The position numbers and the translations under genes were made by a program. Positions 9,859-19,388 of a stretch of DNA of 64,000 nucleotides are shown here, in pieces (position 1 is the stretch's first letter; each line of letters opens with the position of its first letter). Below the pieces are notes generated by a model, which had not been told where the DNA came from, searched no databases, and saw nothing but the letters and a program-made list of their open reading frames with translations. Origin of the DNA: Mycobacterium sp. (GTDB taxonomy: Bacteria > Actinomycetota > Actinomycetes > Mycobacteriales > Mycobacteriaceae); the NCBI GenBank assembly GCA_003987775.1, contig RXJD01000007.1, forward strand, positions 101,144 to 165,143, read 5' to 3'.

Positions 9859-11166
9859 ATGGCTGCTGACCTCGTGCCCATCCGCCTGAGCCTGTCCGAA
9901 GGCGACCGCTACACGCTGTGGGCGCCCCGCTGGCGCGACTCCGGCGACGAGTGGGAGGCGTTCCTCGGCAAGGACGAAGACCTCTACGTTTTCGACAGCG
10001 TGGCCGACCTGACCGCCTTCGTCCGCGGCAACGACGACAACGATCTGGTCGACCACCCGGCGTGGGCGGACATCACCGAGGCCAACGCGCACAAACTGGA
10101 CCCGGCCGACGACAAGCGGTTCGACCTGGTCGCCGTGGAGGAACTGGTCGCCGAAAAGCCCACCGAGGAGTCGGTGGCCGCGCTGGCCGGGACACTGGCG
10201 ATCGTGTCGTCCATCGGTTCGGTGTGCGAGTTGCCGGCGATCTCGAAGTTCTTCAACGGCAACCCGACCCTGGGCACTGTCTCCGGCGGCATCGATCACT
10301 TCACCGGCAGGGCGGGCCAGAAGCGGTGGGACGCCATCGCCGAGATCATCGGCCGCAGCTGGGACGACGTGCTCAAGGCCATCGACGACGTGGTCAGCAC
10401 ACCCGACGTGGACGAGAAGCTGTCGAAGCAGGCCGAAGAGGAACTCGACGAGGAACTCGAGGAAGAAGACGAGCCCGAGGAGACGGACGAGTCGGACGAG
10501 GGCGCCGAGGAGGCCGCTGAGGAAGCCGACGAGGACGGCGAGGACGAAGACGAAGACGAGGACGAAGACGAAGTCGAGGACGAGCGTGCCGAGGGCGACA
10601 CCGTCGTGCTGGGCAGCGACGAGGACTTCTGGGCGCAGGTCGGCATCGACCCGATCCGGATCATGACTGGGGCCGGCACGTTCTACACGCTGCGCTGCTA
10701 CCTCGACGACCGGCCGATCTTCCTGGGCCGCAACGGACGCATCAGCGTGTTCAGCTCAGAGCGGGCGCTGGCCCGCTACCTTGCCGATGAGCACGACCAC
10801 GACCTGTCGGACCTGGCGACCTACGACGACATCCGCACCGCGGCCACCGACGGCTCGCTCAAGATCGATATCACCGACGAGAACGTCTACGTGCTCAGCG
10901 GGCTGGCCGACGACTTCGCAGACGGGCCGGAGGCGGTGGATCGGGAACAGCTCGAACTCGCCGTCGAACTGCTGCGCGACATCGGTGACTACTCCGAAGA
11001 GAGCACTGTCGACAAGGCCCTGGACAAGGGAAAGCCGCTGGGCAAACTGATCGCCTACGTGCTCGAGCCCGATTCGGAAAGCAAGCCGGCCGGGCCGTAC
11101 GCCACGGCGGTCCGGGCGTGGGAGAAATTGGAATCGTTCGTGGAGTCGCGGCTGAGGCGCGAATAG
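9859..11166 (+). CDS. Conserved acidic protein (Rv3311-like), function unknown
   Basis: A 435-residue cytoplasmic protein conserved in mycobacteria at this locus. The N-terminal half (1-190) has a tryptophan-rich start, DRYTLWAPRWRD, and a second copy of similar layout (a length-matched FYTLRCYLDDRPIFLG block) follows the linker, suggesting two related domains. Between them, about residues 195-255, is an extreme Asp/Glu run with alternating ED repeats, clearly disordered. No enzyme motif, signal peptide or membrane segment is visible. ATG 9859 matches the start MAADLVPIRLSL. It lies downstream of sapM but probably has its own promoter. Function is unknown. Confidence 0.88.
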   Translation: MAADLVPIRLSLSEGDRYTLWAPRWRDSGDEWEAFLGKDEDLYVFDSVADLTAFVRGNDDNDLVDHPAWADITEANAHKLDPADDKRFDLVAVEELVAEKPTEESVAALAGTLAIVSSIGSVCELPAISKFFNGNPTLGTVSGGIDHFTGRAGQKRWDAIAEIIGRSWDDVLKAIDDVVSTPDVDEKLSKQAEEELDEELEEEDEPEETDESDEGAEEAAEEADEDGEDEDEDEDEDEVEDERAEGDTVVLGSDEDFWAQVGIDPIRIMTGAGTFYTLRCYLDDRPIFLGRNGRISVFSSERALARYLADEHDHDLSDLATYDDIRTAATDGSLKIDITDENVYVLSGLADDFADGPEAVDREQLELAVELLRDIGDYSEESTVDKALDKGKPLGKLIAYVLEPDSESKPAGPYATAVRAWEKLESFVESRLRRE

Positions 11167-11216
11167 CGCCGTGATCTGGGCGCGAATAGCGCCGCGATCT
11201 GGGCGCGAATAGCGCC
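11156..11216. repeat. Three tandem 23-bp repeats, each a GGCGC-gaata-GCGCC hairpin
   Basis: The 15-nt hairpin GGCGCGAATAGCGCC occurs at 11156, 11179 and 11202, exactly 23 bp apart, with almost identical spacers (GTGATCTG and GCGATCTG). The first copy contains the stop codon (TAG) of the Rv3311-like gene in its loop. A role as terminator or RNA 3' end structure is likely but not shown. Confidence 0.75.
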
Positions 11217-11275
11217 GCGGGTTAAGTAGTCGACTACGCAAGACAACCCGTAGCGTTTGGCGTCACGATAATCCC

Positions 11276-11782
11276 GTGATCGTTACACCTGAGTCGATTG
11301 CCCAGGCGGCAACGGCCCTGACTGCCATCGACACCACCATCCACGCGGCCCGGCTGCAAGCAGCGGCCCCGACGCAAACGTTGTTGCCGGCGGCGGCCGA
11401 CGAGGTGTCGGCGGGTATCACACACGTGTTTGCTCAGCACGCCGAGGATTTTCAGAAGGTGGCTGCTCAGGCGTCGGAGTATCACGACCAATTCGTGCAC
11501 ACGATGACCGCGGCAGCCGGCTCGTACGCCGGCGCCGAAGCGGTCAACGCGCAGCGGTTATCACAGACCCTCGACACAATCGCTAACGGGCTGATCGGCG
11601 GCGGCATATTGGCGTTTACGAACCTGATGGCGTGGTCGGCAACCTTGCCTCAACCGCTTGCACAAATAGTCTTTGCGGCGCTCCTTCTACCACTCGATTT
11701 TTTGTTCGTTATCTTCGCCATTGCTTTTCTCGTGGTCCTGGCTTCTCGAGGAATCTCGATATTCCCGCCTTACACCTTGTGA
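11276..11782 (+). CDS. PE-domain protein with hydrophobic C-terminal tail (first of pair)
   Basis: A 168-residue protein. Residues 1-92 form a PE-type helical hairpin (AAADEVSAGITHVFAQHAEDFQ, then QASEYHDQF) ending in the type VII secretion motif YxxxE (YAGAE, residues 84-88). The literal Pro-Glu is at residues 5-6. Instead of a repeat or enzyme domain it continues with about 50 very hydrophobic residues (105-157), enough for one or two membrane helices. It starts with GTG at 11276. It is followed 91 bp later by a similar gene; both sit between the Rv3311-like gene and the hydrolase, where H37Rv has no PE gene. Role unknown; membrane or cell-wall insertion after export is inferred. Confidence 0.82.
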   Translation: MIVTPESIAQAATALTAIDTTIHAARLQAAAPTQTLLPAAADEVSAGITHVFAQHAEDFQKVAAQASEYHDQFVHTMTAAAGSYAGAEAVNAQRLSQTLDTIANGLIGGGILAFTNLMAWSATLPQPLAQIVFAALLLPLDFLFVIFAIAFLVVLASRGISIFPPYTL

Positions 11783-11873
11783 TGTCTCAACCCGATTTCG
11801 TTCGAACGACGACTGGGTAGCAAACGGGCGCGCACCTTGCCGCCGGCACCTCGCCCCTGTTTCCATGGTCGCC

Positions 11874-12356
11874 ATGTCCGCGGTCGTCGCCGTGCCGGAT
11901 CTACTTGCCCAGGCCGCAACGCAGGTGGCCACCATTGGCGACACCCTCGGCGCGGCCAACACGACAACAGCCGCATCGACCCAAGCGGTGCTTCCCGCAG
12001 CCGCTGACGAGGTCTCGGCTGCCGTCGCAAACCTGTTCTCGAGCTTCGGCCACGACTATCAAGCGGCGGCGGGGCAGGCCGCCGCCTACCAGCAACAGTT
12101 CGTTCAGCACCTCACCGCGGCAGCGAACAGCTACGCCGGCGCGGAAGCCGTCAACGTGTCGGTGCTGGCGCCCGCCGCCGCCATCCCCACCCTGGACCAG
12201 ATCTTCTCGTCATTGATCAGCACGGTGACGGGGCTGTTCTGGCAAACGCTGGCGTATCTCTACTATCTCGGCTTCCTGCTGCTGATCCCGATCTACGCAG
12301 CGCTGGCCTTGTGGCTGCCGGTCGCATTCCTGGGTTCACTTTTCGGACTTACCTAG
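11874..12356 (+). CDS. PE-domain protein with hydrophobic C-terminal tail (second of pair)
   Basis: A 160-residue paralogue of the preceding gene. MSAVVAVPDLLAQAATQVATIG is the usual PE N-terminus, although the PE dipeptide reads [20 protein letters not shown] and the secretion motif YAGAE (residues 88-92) follow. Residues 105-157 are strongly hydrophobic with aromatic residues (FWQTLAYLYYLGFLLLIPIY). ATG 11874 was preferred because it gives the canonical PE start; an in-frame ATG at 11865 would add three residues. The stop overlaps that of the convergent hydrolase by 4 bp. Confidence 0.82.
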   Translation: MSAVVAVPDLLAQAATQVATIGDTLGAANTTTAASTQAVLPAAADEVSAAVANLFSSFGHDYQAAAGQAAAYQQQFVQHLTAAANSYAGAEAVNVSVLAPAAAIPTLDQIFSSLISTVTGLFWQTLAYLYYLGFLLLIPIYAALALWLPVAFLGSLFGLT

Positions 12357-13252
12357 ATATCGGCCGCACAGGCCGCGAAAATAGCGTCCCAGTCCTCGAT
12401 ATTGAAGTGGTCCTTGCCCGCCGACCAGTGCAGATCCACATGGGGAATGGCGCGTTCAAGGTAACAGCCCATGGCCTGCGGGATAAACGAGTCGCGGTCG
12501 CCCTGCCAAATGTGGGTAGGCACGGCGATCTCTTCCACCCGGAATGTCCACGGCTGATAGTCGAGAAACGACTCATAGGCACCGCCCCGGCCGCCCTGCC
12601 GGAAGGCTTCGAGCTGCGAGGCGCGGAAGTGCCGCACGAAGAGTTCGTCCTGCAGCTTTCGCCGCTCTGGGTCGGGCACCCACGCCGTCAGAAGCCGGCA
12701 GAACAAACCCGGCCGGTACTTCGCACACCAGCCCAGCGGCACGAATGCGGCGTCGAACGGCCAGGATCCCAGCCGTGCGAGACCGCGATAAACACGGTCC
12801 TGCGAGCTCAAGGCAGCGATGATCTCCGGCGTCGCCAGTGGACCCCACGGCCCGAACGCGCCGATGAAGCGAAGCCGCGTCGGCGGGATCAAGGCGCCGC
12901 AGGCGAACAGGTGCGGCCCGGCCCCGGAATGGCCGACGACACCGAATTGGTCCAGGCCCAAAGCGTCGGCCAGCTCGCAGACGTCGGCCGGCCAATCGGC
13001 GAATGCACGTCCCGACTGAAAGGTCGACCGCCCGAATCCCGGGCGGTCGATGGCAATCAGCCGGAAGCCGGTCCGTTTGGCGGCACCGTCGGCGAACGCA
13101 CCCTCCAGGCGGGAGCTCGGCGTGCCGTGGAAGTAAAACGTGGGATATCCGGTGGCGTCGCCCCACTCCTGGTATGCCAGCGTGCGGCCATCGGGCAGAA
13201 GATGGAGTTGCGCCTCGTCGGTGCGGACACGCTCGGGCAGCACACCGCCCAT
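12353..13252 (-). CDS. Alpha/beta hydrolase (Rv3312c-like)
   Basis: A 299-residue alpha/beta-hydrolase fold protein. The oxyanion-side motif is FYFHGTPSSR, the nucleophile elbow is VVGHSGAGP (GHSGAG), and the catalytic acid and His are likely in IWQGDRDSFIP and AGKDHFN. There is no signal peptide, so it is cytoplasmic. Position matches Rv3312c. The ATG at 13252 was chosen; a TTG three codons upstream (13261) is the only alternative nearby. The substrate is not predictable. Confidence 0.88.
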   Translation of the reverse strand: MGGVLPERVRTDEAQLHLLPDGRTLAYQEWGDATGYPTFYFHGTPSSRLEGAFADGAAKRTGFRLIAIDRPGFGRSTFQSGRAFADWPADVCELADALGLDQFGVVGHSGAGPHLFACGALIPPTRLRFIGAFGPWGPLATPEIIAALSSQDRVYRGLARLGSWPFDAAFVPLGWCAKYRPGLFCRLLTAWVPDPERRKLQDELFVRHFRASQLEAFRQGGRGGAYESFLDYQPWTFRVEEIAVPTHIWQGDRDSFIPQAMGCYLERAIPHVDLHWSAGKDHFNIEDWDAIFAACAADI

Positions 13253-13375
13253 GCTATTCAAGTTCGGTCCACCGCGCGGGACTCAGACGGTTCCCTTCGC
13301 CTCGACCGGCTCATGTGGTGTCACTCCGATCGGAACGAAATACCAAGTCGCAGTTGCAGATTCGAACTTGACGAG

Positions 13376-13385
13376 TGACTAGTCA
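13376..13385. promoter_or_regulatory. Palindrome TGACTAGTCA upstream of the hydrolase gene
   Basis: A perfect 10-bp palindrome in the 272-bp region between the hydrolase and the PE_PGRS gene, preceded by TTGACGAG and with a related half-site TTAGTCAA at about 13439. It could be an operator for the divergent genes; nothing else was recognised in 13253-13524 apart from the PE_PGRS ribosome site (GGGAGGGGT before 13525). Confidence 0.35.
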
Positions 13386-13524
13386 AACGTGAACAGGTCA
13401 TGCGTCCACAAATATGTCACACATCATTGCTCTTGAGGTTAGTCAATCGTCGAACGCTGCGGCCGAGCGCTTGTACGATCCGGTGGGCGCCGTGCTCACT
13501 ATTCGGGGGTGGGAGGGGTAAGCC

Positions 13525-15402
13525 ATGTCTTTTCTCATCGTGTCGTCCCAGGGTCTGACGGCCGCGGTTGCCCATCTCGCGGGCGTCGGCTCGGCGATCA
13601 ACGCAGCCAACACCGCGGCGGTGGCGCCCACAACCTACTTGACCGCCGCCGCCGCCGATGACGTGTCCACTCAGATCGCGGCGCTGTTCTCCGCCCACTC
13701 GCAGGCGTATCAATCCGTGAGCGCCCAGGCGGCCGCCTTCCACGGACAGTTCGTGCAGTTGCTCAACACCGCCGCGGGCTCCTACCCTGCCGCCGAAGCC
13801 GCCAACACTTCCCCCCTGCAGCTAGTCGAGGACCAGCTGCTCGGTGTGATCAACGCGCCCACCCAGGCCCTGCTGGGCCGACCGCTGATCGGCGACGGCG
13901 CCAACGGGCAGACCGTCAACGGAGTCGGCACAGCCGGCGGGGCCGGCGGAATCCTGTACGGCAACGGTGGCCGCGGGGGTGACTCGACGCTGGCCGGACA
14001 TGCCGGCGGTGCCGGCGGCGCAGCGGGATTGTGGGGCAACGGCGGAGCCGGCGGAACCGGCGGCGGCGGCGCCGCGGGCGGCAGCGGCGGATCCAGCGGC
14101 TTGCTCTACGGCAACGGCGGTATGGGCGGCACCGGTGGGGTGGGCGTCGCCGGAGTCAACGGTGGGCTCGCCGGCATGGGCGGTCACGGCGGCAACGCCG
14201 TCGGCCTGATCGGCGACGGCGGCGCCGGCGGGACAGGCGGGGCGGGTCTCGCCGGTGCTGATGCGGTCAACCCGAGCCCAGGTATTCAGGCCAACACCGG
14301 TGCTGGCGGGCAAACCCAGACGGTCACTGTTAATGCCAACGCCACTGGCGGTGACGGCGCGACCGGCGGGAATGGCGGGAAGAACGGCACCGGCGGCACC
14401 GGCGGTGCCGGCGGTGCGGCCTCCTCGGAGGATCCCGGCGTCGGCAATGCGGCCGGCGGTGCCGGCGGCGACGGCGGTGCCGGCGGCTTCGGCGGCGCGG
14501 GCGGGGCCGGCGGGCAAGCAGGAAGCCAAAACGGTAATGCCACTGGTGGTGCAGGCGGTCGCGGGGCAGACGCCGAAACTCCGGGCGGCGCCGGCGGGCA
14601 AGGGGGTAACGGCGGGGCCGTGACTTCTGCGAACAATTCAGTCGCCGGTCCCGGCGGTCACGGCGGCAATGGCGCCGACGGCGCATCCGGCGGCGCCGGC
14701 GGCAACGGGGGCACCGGCGGCGGCGGCGGGACGGGCGGGATCCTGGCCGGCAATGGTGGGGCCGGAGGGGCCGGCGGTGCCGGCGGCTCGGGCGGCGGCG
14801 GTGGACTTGGCGGCATAGGCGGCGACGGTGGTACCAACCCTTCCAAAGGGTCGACTGCGATCGGCGTGTTTAGTGCTCACGGTTCGAACGCCGGTGACGG
14901 CGGCGACGGCGGCGACGGCGGATCGGGTGGCGCGGGCGGCAGCGGCGGCGCCGGTGGCGTCGGCGGCGCGGGATCATGCCTGATCGGCAACGGCGGAGTC
15001 GGCGGCCTTGGCGGTGCCGGGGGCGGTGGGGGTTCAGGTGTTGCCGGCGGTATGGGCGGTGGAGGTGGGCTGGGCGGCGTAGGCAGCGGCTTCCAGGGGG
15101 CCACGGTCTACGGCGGTAACGGCGGACTGGGAGGTGACGGCGGCGCTGGGGGCAACGGTGGCGATGGCGGTCGAGGCGGCGTCGGCGGAGCCGGCGGGGC
15201 GGGTGGATTGCTCTTCGGCCAGGCGGGCAGCGGCGCAGGTAACGGCGCAGGCGGCGGAGGCGGCCATGGCGGCACGGCAAGTACCGGCGGCCTCGGCGGA
15301 GCAGGCGGCAAGGCCAGTGCGTTTAACGGAGTGCTTGTCGACGGCATTAAAGGCGCAGACGGCACAGGTGGCGTAGCCGGTATCGACGGCGCGCCCGGTT
15401 AG
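13525..15402 (+). CDS. PE_PGRS family protein
   Basis: A 625-residue PE_PGRS protein. The PE domain (1 to ~95) starts [20 protein letters not shown], with the YxxxE export signal in SYPAAEAAN; the linker contains [21 protein letters not shown], typical of PGRS proteins. From about residue 130 the sequence is Gly-Gly-Ala/Gly-Gly-Asn repeats to the end (IDGAPG). Members are exported by ESX-5 and displayed on the cell surface; individual roles vary. A purine-rich ribosome site lies 6-10 nt before the ATG. The repeat DNA is very GC-rich and should be recombination-prone. Confidence 0.93.
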   Translation: MSFLIVSSQGLTAAVAHLAGVGSAINAANTAAVAPTTYLTAAAADDVSTQIAALFSAHSQAYQSVSAQAAAFHGQFVQLLNTAAGSYPAAEAANTSPLQLVEDQLLGVINAPTQALLGRPLIGDGANGQTVNGVGTAGGAGGILYGNGGRGGDSTLAGHAGGAGGAAGLWGNGGAGGTGGGGAAGGSGGSSGLLYGNGGMGGTGGVGVAGVNGGLAGMGGHGGNAVGLIGDGGAGGTGGAGLAGADAVNPSPGIQANTGAGGQTQTVTVNANATGGDGATGGNGGKNGTGGTGGAGGAASSEDPGVGNAAGGAGGDGGAGGFGGAGGAGGQAGSQNGNATGGAGGRGADAETPGGAGGQGGNGGAVTSANNSVAGPGGHGGNGADGASGGAGGNGGTGGGGGTGGILAGNGGAGGAGGAGGSGGGGGLGGIGGDGGTNPSKGSTAIGVFSAHGSNAGDGGDGGDGGSGGAGGSGGAGGVGGAGSCLIGNGGVGGLGGAGGGGGSGVAGGMGGGGGLGGVGSGFQGATVYGGNGGLGGDGGAGGNGGDGGRGGVGGAGGAGGLLFGQAGSGAGNGAGGGGGHGGTASTGGLGGAGGKASAFNGVLVDGIKGADGTGGVAGIDGAPG

Positions 15403-15524
15403 GCGCCGCCGTAGGGCACTCCGCTCGGCGACACTCCGCGACACTGACACCACACACACGACACGCCGAAAAACGTGTACCTGCATTCAAAGTCGAAAGA
15501 GCGCGGCGCGCGCCGAGCCGACAC

Positions 15525-16607
15525 CTACCCGATCAGCACCGCATACCGCGGCTTGATCACCTCGTCGATTATGGCCAGCCGCTCGTCGAAGTGGATGAAC
15601 GCCGACTTCATCGCGTTGATCGTGAAGCGCTGCAGATCGGTCCAGCCGTAGCCGAACGCCTCCACCAGCCGGTGCATCTCCTGACTCATCGTGGTGTCGC
15701 TCATCAACCGGTTGTCGGTGTTGACGGTCACCCGAAAACGACTGCGCGCCAACAGATCGAACGGGTGCTCGGCGATGCTGGCCACCGCGCCGGTCTGCAC
15801 GTTGGAGCTCGGGCACAACTCCAGCGGAACTCGCTTGTCCCGCACGATCGCCGCGAGCCGGCCCAGCGTCACGTCACCGTCGGCGTCCACCTGGATGTCG
15901 TCGACGATGCGCACCCCGTGGCCCAGCCGGTCGGCGCCGCAGAACGCGATCGCCTCATGGATGGACGGCAGGCCGAACGCCTCGCCGGCATGAATTGTGA
16001 AGCGCGCGTTGTGGTCCCGCATGTATTCGAAGGCATCGAGGTGCCGGGTGGGCGGGTACCCGGCCTCGGCGCCGGCGATGTCGAATCCGACCACACCCTT
16101 GTCGCGGAACCTGACCGCCAGCTCGGCGATCTCCCGCGACATCGCCGCGTGTCGCATCGCGGTGACCAGGCAGCGCACCTTGATCGGGTTGCCCGCAGCG
16201 GCGCACGCCTTCTCCCCCGCGGCGAATCCGGCCAGCACCGCGTCGACGACGTCGTCGAACGACAGCCCGCGGTTGATGTGCAACTCGGGGGCGAACCGGA
16301 TTTCGGCGTACACCACCGCGTCCGCGGCCAGATCCTCCACACATTCGTAGGCGACCCGGTACAGCGCTTCCGGCGTCTGCATCACCGCCACGGTGTGCGA
16401 GAACGGCTCGAGGTAGCGCTCCAGAGAACCGCTGTGCGAGCGGGTGCGGAACCACGTCGCCAACTCCTCGGCATCGGTCGCCGGCAACTCGTCGTAACCC
16501 ACCTCGCCGGCGATCTCCAGCACGGTGGCCGGGCGCAGTCCGCCGTCCAGATGGTCGTGCAGCAGCGCCTTGGGCGCCTGCTGAATCTGTTCGAGGCTCA
16601 GGTTCAT
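15525..16607 (-). CDS. add: Adenosine deaminase
   Basis: A 360-residue zinc adenosine deaminase (adenosine and deoxyadenosine to inosine forms). Motifs: the N-terminal metal pair [10 protein letters not shown], the catalytic HAGE ([13 protein letters not shown]), GHGVRI, and the second metal aspartate in [13 protein letters not shown]; a Ser-Asn SSNVQTG block is also present. It is the third gene of the cdd-deoA-add operon; its ATG overlaps the deoA stop by 4 bp. Together with deoD it feeds purine salvage. Confidence 0.95.
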   Translation of the reverse strand: MNLSLEQIQQAPKALLHDHLDGGLRPATVLEIAGEVGYDELPATDAEELATWFRTRSHSGSLERYLEPFSHTVAVMQTPEALYRVAYECVEDLAADAVVYAEIRFAPELHINRGLSFDDVVDAVLAGFAAGEKACAAAGNPIKVRCLVTAMRHAAMSREIAELAVRFRDKGVVGFDIAGAEAGYPPTRHLDAFEYMRDHNARFTIHAGEAFGLPSIHEAIAFCGADRLGHGVRIVDDIQVDADGDVTLGRLAAIVRDKRVPLELCPSSNVQTGAVASIAEHPFDLLARSRFRVTVNTDNRLMSDTTMSQEMHRLVEAFGYGWTDLQRFTINAMKSAFIHFDERLAIIDEVIKPRYAVLIG

Positions 16608-17890
16608 CGCGTGATCCGATCGATAATCAACGGCCTGCGCGCGGGCGCGTCGTCTCCCACGGTGAAGGCACCGTCCAATTCCGCCAGCGCGGGACTCAGA
16701 CGCTCCGGTGTCTCGGTGTAGAGCGTGAACAACACCTCGCCCGCCGCGACCGGCTCCCCCGGACGCCGATGGATCGTGATGCCCGCCCCGTGCTGCACCC
16801 GCGCCCCCGGCCGGGATCTGCCCGCTCCGAGGCGCCATGCCGCCAGCCCCACTGCCATCGCGTCGATGTCGCCCATTGTGCCGCCCCGGGCGGCCGTCAC
16901 GGTTTCCGAATACCCACCAATCGGCAACGGTTTCGACAAATCACCGCCCTGGGCGGCCACCAGCCGGGCGAACCGGTCCATCGCGGTGCCGTCGTGCAAC
17001 GTCTGCGCCGGGTCGACACCGTCGACCCCGGCCAGCTCCAGCATCTCCGCGGCCAACCGCAGGGTCAGCTCCACCACGTCGGACGGCCCGCCGCCGGCCA
17101 GCACCTCGAGCGACTCCTGCACCTCCACCGAGTTCCCGACTGCCCGGCCCAGCGGGCACTCCATGTCGGTAAGCAGCGCGCGGGTCGGCACCCCGTGCGC
17201 GATGCCCAGCTCCACCATGGTGTGCGCCAGCTCGCGGGAGCGCGCTTCCGGCTTGAGATATGCACCCGAGCCGACCTTGACGTCGAGCACCAACGCGCCC
17301 GCTCCCTCGGCCAGCTTCTTGCTCATGATCGAACTCGCGATCAACGGCAGCGACTCGACGGTGCCGGTGATGTCGCGCAGCGCGTACAGCTTGGCGTCGG
17401 CCGGCGCCAGCTCACCGGCCGCGAAGATGGCGGCGCCGACGTCGCAAAGTTGTTCGCGCAGCCGCTGGTTGGACAGGTTCGCACTGAAGCCCGGGATGGA
17501 TTCCAGCTTGTCCAGGGTGCCGCCGGCGTGGCCCAGTCCGCGCCCGGCCGCCTGCGGCACCGCGGCGCCGCAGGCCGCGACGACGGGCACCACGGGCAGC
17601 GTGATCTTGTCGCCGACTCCACCGGTGGAGTGCTTGTCGACGGTCGGCAGACCGAGGTCGGTGAAATCCATTCGCGGACCCGAGGCCAACATGGCCGCGG
17701 TCCACCGGGCGATCTCGTCACGGTCCATCCCGCGCAGGAAGATCGCCATCAACAGGGCCGACATCTGCTCGGGCGCAACCGTGCCCTCGGTGTACGCGTC
17801 GATCACCCAATCGATCGCCGCGTCAGACAGCCGACCGCCGTCCCGCTTGGTGCGGATCACGGTGGGCGCATCGAATGCGTTTTCAGTCAA
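16604..17890 (-). CDS. deoA: Thymidine phosphorylase
   Basis: A 428-residue pyrimidine nucleoside phosphorylase converting thymidine or deoxyuridine plus phosphate to base and deoxyribose 1-phosphate. The family signature is seen as [12 protein letters not shown] with phosphate-binding residues. [24 protein letters not shown] and a C-terminal glycine-rich domain follow. Middle gene of the operon, with 4-bp overlaps on both sides, indicating tight translational coupling. Confidence 0.95.
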   Translation of the reverse strand: MTENAFDAPTVIRTKRDGGRLSDAAIDWVIDAYTEGTVAPEQMSALLMAIFLRGMDRDEIARWTAAMLASGPRMDFTDLGLPTVDKHSTGGVGDKITLPVVPVVAACGAAVPQAAGRGLGHAGGTLDKLESIPGFSANLSNQRLREQLCDVGAAIFAAGELAPADAKLYALRDITGTVESLPLIASSIMSKKLAEGAGALVLDVKVGSGAYLKPEARSRELAHTMVELGIAHGVPTRALLTDMECPLGRAVGNSVEVQESLEVLAGGGPSDVVELTLRLAAEMLELAGVDGVDPAQTLHDGTAMDRFARLVAAQGGDLSKPLPIGGYSETVTAARGGTMGDIDAMAVGLAAWRLGAGRSRPGARVQHGAGITIHRRPGEPVAAGEVLFTLYTETPERLSPALAELDGAFTVGDDAPARRPLIIDRITR

Positions 17891-18288
17891 CGAGATTCCC
17901 GAAAAAGGTCATGGGGACCGAAGGCGTCGGGCAACAACTCACCGAGCGACCGCGCCCCGCCGGGATGGTCGATCAACATCTCCGGGCCGCCGTGTTCGAG
18001 CAGCACCTGACGGCATCTGCCGCACGGCATCAGCGGCGCACCGCCGGAGTCCACACACGCCAGCGCCAGCAACCGGCCGCCACCGCCGGCGTGCAGTGCG
18101 CACACGACACCGCACTCGGCGCACAGACCAAGTCCATATGAGACATTTTCCACATTGCATCCGGTCACGATCCGACCGTCATCGACCAGGGCCGCCGCAC
18201 CAACCGGGAACCGCGAATACGGCGCGTACGCGTCAGCCGAAGCAGCGATTGCCTTGTCCCGCAGCACATTCCAATCAACTTCAGCCAT
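17887..18288 (-). CDS. cdd: Cytidine deaminase
   Basis: A 133-residue small tetrameric-type cytidine deaminase. Zinc ligands are in CAEC (with catalytic Glu) and PCGRCRQVL, and the substrate block is TGCNVENVSYGLGLC. ATG 18288 gives the same length as the M. tuberculosis enzyme; a TTG two codons upstream is possible. First gene of the salvage operon, so its promoter lies in the ~180-bp region shared with the divergent sdhC. Confidence 0.95.
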   Translation of the reverse strand: MAEVDWNVLRDKAIAASADAYAPYSRFPVGAAALVDDGRIVTGCNVENVSYGLGLCAECGVVCALHAGGGGRLLALACVDSGGAPLMPCGRCRQVLLEHGGPEMLIDHPGGARSLGELLPDAFGPHDLFRESR

Positions 18289-18454
18289 TCGCAACCCCGC
18301 CCGCAGTTGAGCTGTCCCGACCAGCCCACCCTAGCCCGCCGCGCAAGACAGGACGCGGATCACATCGTGGCGCTACCGCGGGCAACCTCCGCCGAGCTAA
18401 GCTCGCGATTACCGGTTATAGCGTTTGATCAGCCGGTTTCCCAACGGCGTGAAT

Positions 18455-18461
18455 GAGGTGA
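18455..18461 (+). promoter_or_regulatory. Ribosome site GAGGTGA that decides the sdhC start
   Basis: GAGGTGA lies 8 nt before the GTG at 18470. Other in-frame starts (TTG 18425, GTG 18449 and 18458) lack such a site, so 18470 is preferred. The cdd-sdhC region upstream (18289-18469) shows no other clear element. Confidence 0.6.
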
Positions 18462-18469
18462 GTATTCAG

Positions 18470-18901
18470 GTGGTCTTGAAGACGGCAACCACGGATCCGC
18501 CGGTTTCGGAATCGACACGCAAGCGCAAGCCACCGCGGACTCTTTATCGCGGCGACCCCGGCATGTGGGCGTGGGTGTTGCACCGCATCAGCGGGGCCAC
18601 CATCTTCTTCTTCCTGTTCGTTCATGTCCTGGACTCGGCGGTGCTGCGGGTCAGCCCGCAGGCCTACAACACGGTGCTGGCGGACTACAAGACGCCCATC
18701 GTCGGACTCATGGAGTACGGACTGGTGGCCGCCGTGGGCTTCCACGCGCTCAACGGAATCAGGGTCATCCTGATCGACTTCTGGTCCGAGGGCCCCCGCT
18801 ACCAGCGGCGGATGTTGTGGATCGTCGCCGTGACGTTCCTGATCATGCTGGTGATGGCCGGCGTGGTGACCGGTATCCACATGTGGGAGCACTTCAAATG
18901 A
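18470..18901 (+). CDS. sdhC: Succinate dehydrogenase cytochrome b556 subunit
   Basis: A 143-residue membrane anchor of succinate dehydrogenase (complex II). Three transmembrane helices are visible: around ISGATIFFFLFVHVLDSAVL, around GLMEYGLVAAVGFHALNGIRVIL, and around LWIVAVTFLIMLVMAGVV. The haem-ligand type His residues are in LHRISG, FVHVLD and FHALNG. It is the first gene of sdhCDAB and overlaps sdhD by 4 bp (ATGA). The corresponding H37Rv gene was annotated much shorter; the full three-helix protein here supports the longer start. Confidence 0.92.
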   Translation: MVLKTATTDPPVSESTRKRKPPRTLYRGDPGMWAWVLHRISGATIFFFLFVHVLDSAVLRVSPQAYNTVLADYKTPIVGLMEYGLVAAVGFHALNGIRVILIDFWSEGPRYQRRMLWIVAVTFLIMLVMAGVVTGIHMWEHFK

Positions 18902-19365
18902 GCAGCCCCGACCTGCAACTCGGTCCCGGTCAGACCGCACCGGTGCAGCAGCGCGCCTACTACCGGCCGGCCAGTCTGGACAATCCTCGTTCGCCGCGCC
19001 GCCGTGCCGGCATCCCGAACTTCGAGAAGTTCGCCTGGCTGTTCATGCGGTTCTCCGGCATCGCGCTGGTCTTCCTGGCCATCGGCCACCTGTTCATCAT
19101 GCTGATGTGGGACAACGGCGTGTACCGCATCGACTTCAACTACGTGGCGCAGCGGTGGGCCTCGCCGTTCTGGCAGGTGTGGGACCTGCTGCTGCTATGG
19201 CTGGCACAGCTGCACGGCGGCAACGGGATTCGCACCATCATCGATGACTACAGCCGCAAGAACATCACCCGATTCTGGCTGAACGCACTGCTGACGGTGT
19301 CGATGGTGTTCACGCTGATGCTCGGGACTTACGTGTTGATGACGTTCAACCCCAACGTTTCTTAA
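18898..19365 (+). CDS. sdhD: Succinate dehydrogenase membrane anchor subunit
   Basis: A 155-residue partner anchor with three helices: FMRFSGIALVFLAIGHLFIMLMW, the WDLLLLWLAQLHGGNGIRTI region, and LTVSMVFTLMLGTYVLM. The haem/quinone-region His residues are in IGHLF and QLHGGNG. The ATG overlaps the sdhC stop; 23 bp separate it from sdhA. Confidence 0.92.
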   Translation: MSSPDLQLGPGQTAPVQQRAYYRPASLDNPRSPRRRAGIPNFEKFAWLFMRFSGIALVFLAIGHLFIMLMWDNGVYRIDFNYVAQRWASPFWQVWDLLLLWLAQLHGGNGIRTIIDDYSRKNITRFWLNALLTVSMVFTLMLGTYVLMTFNPNVS

Positions 19366-19388
19366 AAGACCTTGTTGAAAGGTGAGCG

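Noticed and set aside
11156-11216. The three hairpin repeats as a small CRISPR or attachment site
   Set aside because: Units are 23 bp with 8-nt conserved spacers and no cas or integrase genes; better explained as tandem hairpins.
14000-15402. Regular repeats in the PE_PGRS gene as a possible CRISPR array
   Set aside because: Units are short imperfect Gly-codon repeats in frame, without equal spacers or nearby cas genes.
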